A stretch of 64,000 bases of DNA from Rallus limicola (lineage: Eukaryota > Chordata > Aves > Gruiformes > Rallidae): positions 62,001 through 126,000 of the forward strand of contig JAKCOZ010000220.1 in the NCBI GenBank assembly GCA_022605955.1. The letters run 5' to 3'. Position 1 is the first letter of the stretch. Each line of letters starts with the position of its first letter. Positions 1 through 10,622 of the stretch are shown here, piece by piece. A model generated the notes under the pieces. It saw nothing but the letters and a program-made list of their open reading frames with translations. It ran no database searches and was not told the origin of the DNA. The position numbers and the translations under genes are program-made.

Positions 1-1034
1 ACAGGGGCTGCTCGTGTGTCCTGTTAGGAGGTTTCAGACAAGCTATGCCTTTCAGGCCTAGCTTCTTTACTTTGGGAGTTATTGCTGGACGTTTAGCATG
101 TTTTGAACTGCAGTCTGCTAGGGCCGAGAAAAGCACCGTAGGAGGTTCCAGGCATGTTCCCTCTTTCCAGATAAAGGAAAAGGCTGAGAGCCAAAGTGAC
201 AGGGTCTGCTCGTGTGTCCTGTTAGGAGGTTTCAGACAAGCTATGCCTTTCAGGCCTAGCTTCTTTACTTTGGGAGTTATTACTGGACGTTTAGCATGTT
301 TTGAACTGCAGTCTGCTAGGGCCGAGAAAAGCACCGTAGGAGGTTCCAGGCATGTTCCCTCTTTCCAGGCAAAGGAAAAGGCTGAGAGCCAAATTGACAG
401 GGTCTGCTCGTGTGTCCTGTTAGGAGGTTTCAGACAAGCTATGCCTTTCAGGCCTAGCTTCTTTACTTTGGGAGTTATTGCTGGACGTTTAGCATGTTTT
501 GAACTGCAGTCTGCTAGGGCCGAGAAAAGCACCGTAGGAGGTTCCAGGCATGTTCCCTCTTTCCAGATAAAGGAAAAGGCTGAGAGCCAAAGTGACAGGG
601 GCTGCTCGTGTGTCCTGTTAGGAGGTTTCAGACAAGCTATGCCTTTCAGGCCTAGCTTCTTTACTTTGGGAGTTATTGCTGGACGTTTAGCATGTTTTGA
701 ACTGCAGTCTGCTAGGGCCGAGAAAAGCACCGTAGGAGGTTCCAGGCATGTTCCCTCTTTCCAGGCAAAGGAAAAGGCTGAGAGCCAAAGTGACAGGGGC
801 TGCTCGTGTGTCCTGTTAGGAGGTTTCAGACAAGCTATGCCTTTCAGGCCTAGCTTCTTTACTTTGGGAGTTATTGCTGGACGTTTAGCATGTTTTGAAC
901 TGCAGTCTGCTAGGGCCGAGAAAAGCACCGTAGGAGGTTCCAGGCATGTTCCCTCTTTCCAGGCAAAGGAAAAGGCTGAGAGCCAAAGTGACAGGGGCTG
1001 CTCGTGTGTCCTGTTAGGAGGTTTCAGACAAGCT
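1..1034. repeat. Block A1: partial monomer plus 5 monomers
   Basis: Bases 1-44 are the tail of a monomer whose start lies outside the window. The lead-in is ordinary monomer, so the block's true start is upstream. Monomers 1 and 3 carry CAGATAAAG (nt 127-128 GC to AT). Monomer 2 carries nt 40 G to A and nt 152 G to T. The same run of variants recurs in the blocks at 2,119 and 3,552. Confidence 0.95.
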
Positions 1035-1081
1035 ATGCCTTTCAGGCCTAGCTTGTCTGAAACCTCCTAAAAGGACAAGCT
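1035..1081. repeat. 47-bp palindromic junction unit
   Basis: One arm mismatch, from C to A at 1,071 (CCTAAAAGG instead of CCTAACAGG). The same variant is at the junction at 5,532, and both follow A-type blocks. Confidence 0.95.
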
Positions 1082-2071
1082 ATGCCTTTCAGGCCTAGCT
1101 TCTTTACTTTGGGAGTTATTGCTGGACGTTTAGCATGTTTTGAACTGCAGTCTGCTAGGGCCGAGAAAAGCACCGTAGGAGGTTCCAGGCATGTTCCCTC
1201 TTTCCAGGCAAAGGAAAAGGCTGAGAGCCAAAGTGACAGGGTCTGCTCGTGTGTCCTGTTAGGAGGTTTCAGACAAGCTATGCCTTTCAGGCCTAGCTTC
1301 TTTACTTTGGGAGTTATTGCTGGACGTTTAGCATGTTTTGAACTGCAGTCTGCTAGGGCCGAGAAAAGCACCGTAGGAGGTTCCAGGCATGTTCCCTCTT
1401 TCCAGGCAAAGGAAAAGGCTGAGAGCCAAAGTGACAGGGTCTGCTGGTGTGTCCTGTTAGGAGGTTTCAGACAAGCTATGCCTTTCAGGCCTAGCTTCTT
1501 TACTTTGGGAGTTATTGCTGGACGTTTAGCATGTTTTGAACTGCAGTCTGCTAGGGCCGAGAAAAGCACCGTAGGAGGTTCCAGGCATGTTCCCTCTTTC
1601 CAGGCAAAGGAAAAGGCTGAGAACCAAAGTGACAGGGGCTGCTCGTGTGTCCTGTTAGGAGGTTTCAGACAAGCTATGCCTTTCAGGCCTAGCTTCTTTA
1701 CTTTGGGAGTTATTGCTGGACGTTTAGCATGTTTTGAACTGCAGTCTGCTAGGGCCGAGAAAAGCACCGTAGGAGGTTCCAGGCATGTTCCCTCTTTCCA
1801 GGCAAAGGAAAAGGCTGAGAGCCAAAGTGACAGGGTCTGCTCGTGTGTCCTGTTAGGAGGTTTCAGACAAGCTATGCCTTTCAGGCCTAGCTTCTTTACT
1901 TTGGGAGTTATTGCTGGACGTTTAGCATGTTTTGAACTGCAGTCTGCTAGGGCTGAGAAAAGCACCGTAGGAGGTTCCAGGCATGTTCCCTCTTTCCAGG
2001 CAAAGGAAAAGGCTGAGAGCCAAAGTAACAGGGGCTGCTTGTGTGTCCTGTTAGGAGGTTTCAGACAAGCT
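1082..2071. repeat. Block B: 5 monomers
   Basis: Monomer 2 has TGCTGGTG (nt 167 C to G). Monomer 3 has nt 146 G to A (GAACCAA). Monomer 5 has GGCTGAG, AGTAACAGG (nt 154 G to A) and TGCTTGTG. Monomers 3-5 match the last three monomers of the block at 2,119 at these key sites, apart from a CAG to TAG change there. Confidence 0.95.
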
Positions 2072-2118
2072 ATGCCTTTCAGGCCTAGCTTGTCTGAAAC
2101 CTCCTAACAGGACAAGCT
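2072..2118. repeat. 47-bp palindromic junction unit
   Basis: All 29 arm positions pair, and the unit has the consensus sequence. The following monomer is of the nt 11 T type. Confidence 0.95.
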
Positions 2119-3504
2119 ATGCCTTTCATGCCTAGCTTCTTTACTTTGGGAGTTATTGCTGGACGTTTAGCATGTTTTGAACTGCAGTCTGCTAGGGCCG
2201 AGAAAAGCACCATAGGAGGTTCCAGGCATGTTCCCTCTTTCCAGGCAAAGGAAAAGGCTGAGAGCCAAAGTGACAGGGTCTGCTCGTGTGTCCTGTTAGG
2301 AGGTTTCAGACAAGCTATGCCTTTCAGGCCTAGCTTCTTTACTTTGGGAGTTATTGCTGGACGTTTAGCATGTTTTGAACTGCAGTCTGCTAGGGCCGAG
2401 AAAAGCACCGTAGGAGGTTCCAGGCATGTTCCCTCTTTCCAGATAAAGGAAAAGGCTGAGAGCCAAAGTGACAGGGTCTGCTCGTGTGTCCTGTTAGGAG
2501 GTTTCAGACAAGCTATGCCTTTCAGGCCTAGCTTCTTTACTTTGGGAGTTATTGCTGGACGTTTAGCATGTTTTGAACTGCAGTCTGCTAGGGCCGAGAA
2601 AAGCACCGTAGGAGGTTCCAGGCATGTTCCCTCTTTCCAGGCAAAGGAAAAGGCTGAGAGCCAAATTGACAGGGTCTGCTCGTGTGTCCTGTTAGGAGGT
2701 TTCAGACAAGCTATGCCTTTCAGGCCTAGCTTCTTTACTTTGGGAGTTATTGCTGGACGTTTAGCATGTTTTGAACTGCAGTCTGCTAGGGCCGAGAAAA
2801 GCACCGTAGGAGGTTCCAGGCATGTTCCCTCTTTCCAGATAAAGGAAAAGGCTGAGAGCCAAAGTGACAGGGGCTGCTCGTGTGTCCTGTTAGGAGGTTT
2901 CAGACAAGCTATGCCTTTCAGGCCTAGCTTCTTTACTTTGGGAGTTATTGCTGGACGTTTAGCATGTTTTGAACTGCAGTCTGCTAGGGCCGAGAAAAGC
3001 ACCGTAGGAGGTTCCAGGCATGTTCCCTCTTTCCAGGCAAAGGAAAAGGCTGAGAACCAAAGTGACAGGGGCTGCTCGTGTGTCCTGTTAGGAGGTTTCA
3101 GACAAGCTATGCCTTTCAGGCCTAGCTTCTTTACTTTGGGAGTTATTGCTGGACGTTTAGCATGTTTTGAACTGTAGTCTGCTAGGGCCGAGAAAAGCAC
3201 CGTAGGAGGTTCCAGGCATGTTCCCTCTTTCCAGGCAAAGGAAAAGGCTGAGAGCCAAAGTGACAGGGTCTGCTCGTGTGTCCTGTTAGGAGGTTTCAGA
3301 CAAGCTATGCCTTTCAGGCCTAGCTTCTTTACTTTGGGAGTTATTGCTGGACGTTTAGCATGTTTTGAACTGCAGTCTGCTAGGGCCGAGAAAAGCACCG
3401 TAGGAGGTTCCAGGCATGTTCCCTCTTTCCAGGCAAAGGAAAAGGCTGAGAGCCAAAGTAACAGGGGCTGCTTGTGTGTCCTGTTAGGAGGTTTCAGACA
3501 AGCT
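2119..3504. repeat. Block A/B chimera: 7 monomers
   Basis: Monomer 1 has ACCATAGG (nt 94 G to A). Monomers 2-4 carry the A-type run CAGATAAAG, AAATTGAC, CAGATAAAG. Monomers 5-7 carry the B-type run GAACCAA, ordinary, AGTAACAGG/TGCTTGTG. The switch from A-like to B-like sequence lies between monomers 4 and 5, near 2,910. Confidence 0.93.
3109..3306. repeat. Monomer with CTGTAG variant
   Basis: nt 67 C to T at 3,175 turns the PstI site CTGCAG into CTGTAG. It also puts a stop in the otherwise open forward frame. It is one of only two in-frame stops inside a monomer on the forward strand, apart from the TGA within the J/D junction near 34,880. Confidence 0.93.
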
Positions 3505-3551
3505 ATGCCTTTCAGGCCTAGCTTGTCTGAAACCTCCTAACAGGACAAGCT
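3505..3551. repeat. 47-bp palindromic junction unit
   Basis: Arms pair fully and the sequence is consensus. It follows the B-like end, like the unit at 2,072, and both are followed by an ACCATAGG monomer. Confidence 0.95.
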
Positions 3552-5531
3552 ATGCCTTTCATGCCTAGCTTCTTTACTTTGGGAGTTATTGCTGGACGTT
3601 TAGCATGTTTTGAACTGCAGTCTGCTAGGGCCGAGAAAAGCACCATAGGAGGTTCCAGGCATGTTCCCTCTTTCCAGGCAAAGGAAAAGGCTGAGAGCCA
3701 AAGTGACAGGGTCTGCTCGTGTGTCCTGTTAGGAGGTTTCAGACAAGCTATGCCTTTCAGGCCTAGCTTCTTTACTTTGGGAGTTATTGCTGGACGTTTA
3801 GCATGTTTTGAACTGCAGTCTGCTAGGGCCGAGAAAAGCACCGTAGGAGGTTCCAGGCATGTTCCCTCTTTCCAGGCAAAGGAAAAGGCTGAGAGCCAAA
3901 GTGACAGGGTCTGCTCGTGTGTCCTGTTAGGAGGTTTCAGACAAGCTATGCCTTTCAGGCCTAGCTTCTTTACTTTGGGAGTTATTGCTGGACGTTTAGC
4001 ATGTTTTGAACTGCAGTCTGCTAGGGCCGAGAAAAGCACCGTAGGAGGTTCCAGGCATGTTCCCTCTTTCCAAGCAAAGGAAAAGGCTGAGAGCCAAAGT
4101 GACAGGGGCTGCTCGTGTGTCCTGTTAGGAGGTTTCAGACAAGCTATGCCTTTCAGGCCTAGCTTCTTTACTTTGGGAGTTATTGCTGGACGTTTAGCAT
4201 GTTTTGAACTGCAGTCTGCTAGGGCCGAGAAAAGCACCGTAGGAGGTTCCAGGCATGTTCCCTCTTTCCAGGCAAAGGAAAAGGCTGAGAGCCAAAGTGA
4301 CAGGGTCTGCTCGTGTGTCCTGTTAGGAGGTTTCAGACAAGCTATGCCTTTCAGGCCTAGCTTCTTTACTTTGGGAGTTATTACTGGACGTTTAGCATGT
4401 TTTGAACTGCAGTCTGCTAGGGCCGAGAAAAGCACCGTAGGAGGTTCCAGGCATGTTCCCTCTTTCCAGGCAAAGGAAAAGGCTGAGAGCCAAAGTGACA
4501 GGGTCTGCTCGTGTGTCCTGTTAGGAGGTTTCAGACAAGCTATGCCTTTCAGGCCTAGCTTCTTTACTTTGGGAGTTATTGCTGGACGTTTAGCATGTTT
4601 TGAACTGCAGTCTGCTAGGGCCGAGAAAAGCACCGTAGGAGGTTCCAGGCATGTTCCCTCTTTCCAGATAAAGGAAAAGGCTGAGAGCCAAAGTGACAGG
4701 GTCTGCTCGTGTGTCCTGTTAGGAGGTTTCAGACAAGCTATGCCTTTCAGGCCTAGCTTCTTTACTTTGGGAGTTATTGCTGGACGTTTAGCATGTTTTG
4801 AACTGCAGTCTGCTAGGGCCGAGAAAAGCACTGTAGGAGGTTCCAGGCATGTTCCCTCTTTCCAGGCAAAGGAAAAGGCTGAGAGCCAAATTGACAGGGT
4901 CTGCTCGTGTGTCCTGTTAGGAGGTTTCAGACAAGCTATGCCTTTCAGGCCTAGCTTCTTTACTTTGGGAGTTATTGCTGGACGTTTAGCATGTTTTGAA
5001 CTGCAGTCTGCTAGGGCCGAGAAAAGCACCGTAGGAGGTTCCAGGCATGTTCCCTCTTTCCAGATAAAGGAAAAGGCTGAGAGCCAAAGTGACAGGGGCT
5101 GCTCGTGTGTCCTGTTAGGAGGTTTCAGACAAGCTATGCCTTTCAGGCCTAGCTTCTTTACTTTGGGAGTTATTGCTGGACGTTTAGCATGTTTTGAACT
5201 GCAGTCTGCTAGGGCCGAGAAAAGCACCGTAGGAGGTTCCAGGCATGTTCCCTCTTTCCAGGCAAAGGAAAAGGCTGAGAGCCAAAGTGACAGGGGCTGC
5301 TCGTGTGTCCTGTTAGGAGGTTTCAGACAAGCTATGCCTTTCAGGCCTAGCTTCTTTACTTTGGGAGTTATTGCTGGACGTTTAGCATGTTTTGAACTGC
5401 AGTCTGCTAGGGCCGAGAAAAGCACCGTAGGAGGTTCCAGGCATGTTCCCTCTTTCCAGGCAAAGGAAAAGGCTGAGAGCCAAAGTGACAGGGGCTGCTC
5501 GTGTGTCCTGTTAGGAGGTTTCAGACAAGCT
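3552..5531. repeat. Block A2: 10 monomers
   Basis: Starts with nt 11 T and ACCATAGG as at 2,119. Monomer 5 has nt 40 G to A. Monomers 6-8 have the A-type run CAGATAAAG, AAATTGAC, CAGATAAAG. Monomer 7 also has CACTGTAGG (CpG loss at nt 93). It ends like A1, with two GGGGCTGC monomers and the CCTAAAAGG junction. Confidence 0.95.
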
Positions 5532-5578
5532 ATGCCTTTCAGGCCTAGCTTGTCTGAAACCTCCTAAAAGGACAAGCT
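5532..5578. repeat. 47-bp palindromic junction unit
   Basis: One arm mismatch at 5,568 (CCTAAAAGG), identical to the junction at 1,035. Confidence 0.95.
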
Positions 5579-8500
5579 ATGCCTTTCAGGCCTAGCTTCT
5601 TTACTTTGGGAGTTATTGCTGGACGTTTAGCATGTTTTGAACTGCAGTCTGCTAGGGCCGAGAAAAGCACCGTAGGAGGTTCCAGGCATGTTCCCTCTTT
5701 CCAGGCAAAGGAAAAGGCTGAGAGCCAAAGTGACAGGGTCTGCTCGTGTGTCCTGTTAGGAGGTTTCAGACAAGCTATGCCTTTCAGGCCTAGCTTCTTT
5801 ACTTTGGGAGTTATTGCTGGACGTTTAGCATGTTTTGAACTGCAGTCTGCTAGGGCCGAGAAAAGCACCGTAGGAGGTTCCAGGCATGTTCCCTCTTTCC
5901 AGGCAAAGGAAAAGGCTGAGAGCCAAAGTGACAGGGTCTGCTCGTGTGTCCTGTTAGGAGGTTTCAGACAAGCTATGCCTTTCAGGCCTAGCTTCTTTAC
6001 TTTGGGAGTTATTGCTGGACGTTTAGCATGTTTTGAACTGCAGTCTGCTAGGGCCGAGAAAAGCACCATAGGAGGTTCCAGGCATGTTCCCTCTTTCCAG
6101 GCAAAGGAAAAGGCTGAGAGCCAAAGTGACAGGGTCTGCTCGTGCGTCCTGTTAGGAGGTTTCAGACAAGCTATGCCTTTCAGGCCTAGCTTCTTTACTT
6201 TGGGAGTTATTGCTGGACGTTTAGCATGTTTTGAACTGCAGTCTGCTAGGGCCGAGAAAAGCACCGTAGGAGGTTCCAGGCATGTTCCCTCTTTCCAGGC
6301 AAAGGAAAAGGCTGAGAGCCAAAGTGACAGGGTCTGCTCGTGTGTCCTGTTAGGAGGTTTCAGACAAGCTATGCCTTTCAGGCCTAGCTTCTTTACTTTG
6401 GGAGTTATTGCTGGACGTTTAGCATGTTTTGAACTGCAGTCTGCTACGGCCGAGAAAAGCACCGTAGGAGGTTCCAGGCATGTTCCCTCTTTCCAGGCAA
6501 AGGAAAAGGCTGAGAGCCAAAGTGACAGGGTCTGCTCGTGTGTCCTGTTAGGAGGTTTCAGACAAGCTATGCCTTTCAGGCCTAGCTTCTTTACTTTGGG
6601 AGTTATTGCTGGACGTTTAGCATGTTTTGAACTGCAGTCTGCTAGGGCCGAGAAAAGCACCGTAGGAGGTTCCAGGCATGTTCCCTCTTTCCAGGCAAAG
6701 GAAAAGGCTGAGAGCCAAAGTGACAGGGGCTGCTCGTGTGTCCTGTTAGGAGGTTTCAGACAAGCTATGCCTTTCAGGCCTAGCTTCTTTTCTTTGGGAG
6801 TTATTGCTGGACGTTTAGCATGTTTTGAACTGCAGTCTGCTAGGGCCGAGAAAAGCACCGTAGGAGGTTCCAGGCATGTTCCCTCTTTCCAGGCAAAGGA
6901 AAAGGCTGAGAGCCAAAGTGACAGGGTCTGCTCGTGTGTCCTGTTAGGAGGTTTCAGACAAGCTATGCCTTTCAGGCCTAGCTTCTTTACTTTGGGAGTT
7001 ATTGCTGGACGTTTAGCATGTTTTGAACTGCAGTCTGCTAGGGCCGAGAAAAGCACCGTAGGAGGTTCCAGGCATGTTCCCTCTTTCCAGGCAAAGGAAA
7101 AGGCTGAGAGCCAAAGTGACAGGGTCTGCTGGTGTGTCCTGTTAGGAGGTTTCAGACAAGCTATGCCTTTCAGGCCTAGCTTCTTTACTTTGGGAGTTAT
7201 TGCTGGACGTTTAGCATGTTTTGAACTGCAGTCTGCTAGGGCCGAGAAAAGCACCGTAGGAGGTTCCAGGCATGTTCCCTCTTTCCAGGCAAAGGAAAAG
7301 GCTGAGAGCCAAAGTGACAGGGTCTGCTCGTGTGTCCTGTTAGGAGGTTTCAGACAAGCTATGCCTTTCAGGCCTAGCTTCTTTACTTTGGGAGTTATTG
7401 CTGGACGTTTAGCATGTTTTGAACTGCAGTCTGCTAGGGCCGAGAAAAGCACCGTAGGAGGTTCCAGGCATGTTCCCTCTTTCCAGGCAAAGGAAAAGGC
7501 TGAGAGCCAAAGTGACAGGGTCTGCTTGTGTGTCCTGTTAGGAGGTTTCAGACAAGCTATGCCTTTCAGTCCTAGCTTCTTTACTTTGGGAGTTATTGCT
7601 GGACGTTTAGCATGTTTTGAACTGCAGTCTGCTAGGGCCGAGAAAAGCACCGTAGGAGGTTCCAGGCATGTTCCCTCTTTCCAGGCAAAGGAAAAGGCTG
7701 AGAGCCAAAGTGACAGGGGCTGCTCGTGTGTCCTGTTAGGAGGTTTCAGACAAGCTATGCCTTTCAGGCCTAGCTTCTTTACTTTGGGAGTTATTGCTGG
7801 ACGTTTAGCATGTTTTGAACTGCAGTCTGCTAGGGCCGAGAAAAGCACCGTAGGAGGTTCCAGGCATGTTCCCTCTTTCCAGGCAAAGAAAAAGGCTGAG
7901 AGCCAAAATGACAGGGTCTGCTCGTGTGTCCTGTTAGGAGGTTTCAGACAAGCTATGCCTTTCAGGCCTAGCTTCTTTACTTTGGGAGTTATTGCTGGAC
8001 GTTTAGCATGTTTTGAACTGCAGTCTGCTAGGGCCGAGAAAAGCACCGTAGGAGGTTCCAGGCATGTTCCCTCTTTCCAGGCAAAGGAAAAGGCTGAGAG
8101 CCAAAGTGACAGGGTCTGCTCGTGTGTCCTGTTAGGAGGTTTCAGACAAGCTATGCCTTTCAGGCCTAGCTTCTTTACTTTGGGAGTTATTGCTGGACGT
8201 TTAGCATGTTTTGAACTGCAGTCTGCTAGGGCCGAGAAAAGCACCGTAGGAGGTTCCAGGCATGTTCCCTCTTTCCAGGCAAAGGAAAAGGCTGAGAGCC
8301 AAAGTGACAGGGGCTGCTCGTGTGTCCTGTTAGGAGGTTTCAGACAAGCTATGCCTTTCAGGCCTAGCTTCTTTACTTTGGGAGTTATTGCTGGACGTTT
8401 AGCATATTTTGAACTGCAGTCTGCTAGGGCCGAGAAAAGCACCGTAGGAGGTTCCAGGCATGTTCCCTCTTTCCAGGCAAAGGAAAAGGCTGAGAGCCAA

Positions 8501-8944
8501 AATGACAGGGTCTGCTCGTGTGTCCTGTTAGGAGGTTTCAGACAAGCTATGCCTTTCAGGCCTAGCTTCTTTACTTTGGGAGTTATTGCTGGACGTTTAG
8601 CATGTTTTGAACTGCAGTCTGCTAGGGCCGAGAAAAGCACCGTAGGAGGTTCCAGGCATGTTCACTCTTTCCAGGCAAAGGAAAAGGCTGAGAGCCAAAG
8701 TGACAGGGTCTGCTCGTGTGTCCTGTTAGGAGGTTTCAGACAAGCTAGGCCTTTGAGGCATCTCTTCTTTACTTTGGGAGTTATTGCTGGACGTTTAGCA
8801 TGTTTTGAACTGCAGTCTGCTAGGGCCGAGAAAAGCACCGTAGGAGGTTCCAGGCATGTTCCCTCTTTCCAGGCAAAGGAAAAGGCTGAGAGCCAAAGTG
8901 ACAGGGGCTGCTCGTGTGTCCTGTTAGGAGGTTTCAGACAAGCT
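5579..8944. repeat. Block C: 17 monomers
   Basis: The second-longest block, with many private variants: ACCATAGG in monomer 3; CTACGGCC in monomer 5; CTTTTCTTT (nt 25 A to T) in monomer 7; TGCTGGTG in monomer 8; TGCTTGTG in monomer 10; TTCAGTCC in monomer 11; GCAAAGAAAAAG and AAAATGAC in monomer 12; GCATATTTT and AAAATGAC in monomer 15; GTTCACTC in monomer 16; and a rearranged hairpin in monomer 17. No other block in the window has this combination. Confidence 0.95.
8742..8766. repeat. Altered monomer-start hairpin
   Basis: Clustered changes in one hairpin. The left arm reads AAGCTAGGCC instead of AAGCTATGCC, and the right side reads GAGGCATCTCTT instead of CAGGCCTAGCTT. GGCC on the left and GGCA on the right are what the reverse complement of the normal hairpin would give. 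The loop (TTTGA) stays nearer the normal TTTCA. Confidence 0.75.
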
Positions 8945-8991
8945 ATGCCTTTCAGGCCTAGCTTGTCTGAAACCTCCTAACAGGACAAGAT
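8945..8991. repeat. 47-bp palindromic junction unit
   Basis: Arms pair fully. Outside the palindrome, 8,990 is A instead of C (ACAAGATATG), a change seen only here. Confidence 0.95.
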
Positions 8992-10575
8992 ATGCCTTTC
9001 ATGCCTAGCTTCTTTACTTTGGGAGTTATTGCTGGACGTTTAGCATGTTTTGAACTGCAGTCTGCTAGGGCCGAGAAAAGCACCGTAGGAGGTTCCAGGC
9101 ATGTTCCCTCTTTCCAGGCAAAGGAAAAGGCTGAGAGCCAAAGTGACAGGGTCTGCTCGTGTGTCCTGTTAGGAGGTTTCAGACAAGCTATGCCTTTTAG
9201 TCCTAGCTTCTTTACTTTGGGAGATATTGCTGGACTTTTAGCATGTTTTGAACTGCAGTCTGCTAGGGCCGAGAAAAGCACCGTAGGAGGTTCCAGGCAT
9301 GTTCCCTCTTTCCAGGCAAAGGAAAAGGCTGAGAGCCAAAGTGACAGGGTCTGCTCGTGTGTCCTCTTAGGAGGTTTCAGACAAGCTATGCCTTTCAGGC
9401 CTAGCTTCTTTACTTTGGGAGTTATTGCTGGACGTTTAGCATGTTTTGAACTGCAGTCTGCTAGGGCCGAGAAAAGCACCGTAGGAGGTTCCAGGCATGT
9501 TCCCTCTTTCCAGGCAAAGGAAAAGGCTGAGAGCCAAAGTGACAGGGTCTGCTTGTGTGTCCTGTTAGGAGGTTTCAGACAAGCTATGCCTTTCAGGCCT
9601 AGCTTCTTTACTTTGGGAGTTATTGCTGGACGTTTAGCATGTTTTTAGCTGCAGTCTGCTAGGGCCGAGAAAAGCACCGTAGGAGGTTCCAGGCATGTTC
9701 CCTCTTTCCAGGCAAAGGAAAAGGCTGAGAGCCAAAGTGACAGGGTCTGCTCGTGTGTCCTGTTAGGAGGTTTCAGACAAGCTATGCCTTTCAGGCCTAG
9801 CTTCTTTACTTTGGGAGTTATTGCTGGACGTTTAGCATGTTTTGAACTGCAGTCTGCTAGGGCCGAGAAAAGCACCGTAGGAGGTTCCAGGCATGTTCCC
9901 TCTTTTCAGGCAAAGGAAAAGGCTGAGAGCCAAAGTGACAGGGTCTGCTCGTGTGTCCTGTTAGGAGGTTTCAGACAAGCTATGCCTTTCAGGCCTAGCT
10001 TCTTTACTTTGGGAGTTATTGCTGGATGTTTAGCATGTTTTGAACTGCAGTCTGCTAGGGCCGAGAAAAGCACCGTAGGAGGTTCCAGGCATGTTCCCTC
10101 TTTCCAGGCAAAGGAAAAGGCTGAGAGCCAAAGTGACAGGGTCTGCTCGTGTGTCCTGTTAGGAGGTTTCAGACAAGCTATGCCTTTCAGGCCTAGCTTC
10201 TTTACTTTGGGAGTTATTGCTGGACGTTTAGCATGTTTTGAACTGCAGTCTGCTAGGGCCGAGAAAAGCACCGTAGGAGGTTCCAGGCATGTTCCCTCTT
10301 TCCAGGCAAAGGAAAAGGCTGAGAGCCAAAGTGACAGGGTCTGCTCGTGTGTCCTGTTAGGAGGTTTCAGACAAGCTATGCCTTTCAGGCCTAGCTTCTT
10401 TACTTTGGGAGTTATTGCTGGACGTTTAGCATGTTTTGAACTGCAGTCTGCTAGGGCCGAGAAAAGCACCGTAGGAGGTTCCAGGCATGTTCCCTCTTTC
10501 CAGGCAAAGGAAAAGGCTGAGAGTCAAAGTGACAGGGTCTGCTCGTGTGTCCTGTTAGGAGGTTTCAGACTAGCT
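8992..10575. repeat. Block L: 8 monomers
   Basis: All eight monomers have T at nt 161. Monomer 2 is divergent (TTTTAGTCC, GGAGATATT, GGACTTTTA, GTCCTCTTAG). Monomer 3 has TGCTTGTG. Monomer 6 has GGATGTTT (CpG loss at nt 46). This block type does not recur later in the window. Confidence 0.94.
9586..9783. repeat. Monomer with two-base stop variant
   Basis: GTTTTGAACTG is changed to GTTTTTAGCTG at 9,646-9,648 (nt 61 and nt 63). This closes the forward frame with TAG. Two changes in three bases suggest a single mutational event or patch. Confidence 0.93.
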
Positions 10576-10622
10576 ATGCCTTTCAGGCCTAGCTTGTCTG
10601 AAACCTCCTAACAGGACAAGCC
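10576..10622. repeat. 47-bp palindromic junction unit
   Basis: One mismatch in the left arm (A to T at 10,571, giving AGACTAGCTATG). The last base of the unit is C instead of T (AAGCCATGCC). Confidence 0.95.

Noticed and set aside
1007..1077. Junction palindromes as rho-independent terminators
   Set aside because: No T-run follows the stem, there is no gene upstream, and the sequence derives wholly from the monomer.
1035..1081. 47-bp unit as a miniature transposon insertion
   Set aside because: No target-site duplication and no foreign sequence. Every base is accounted for by monomer segments, and all copies sit at the same monomer phase.
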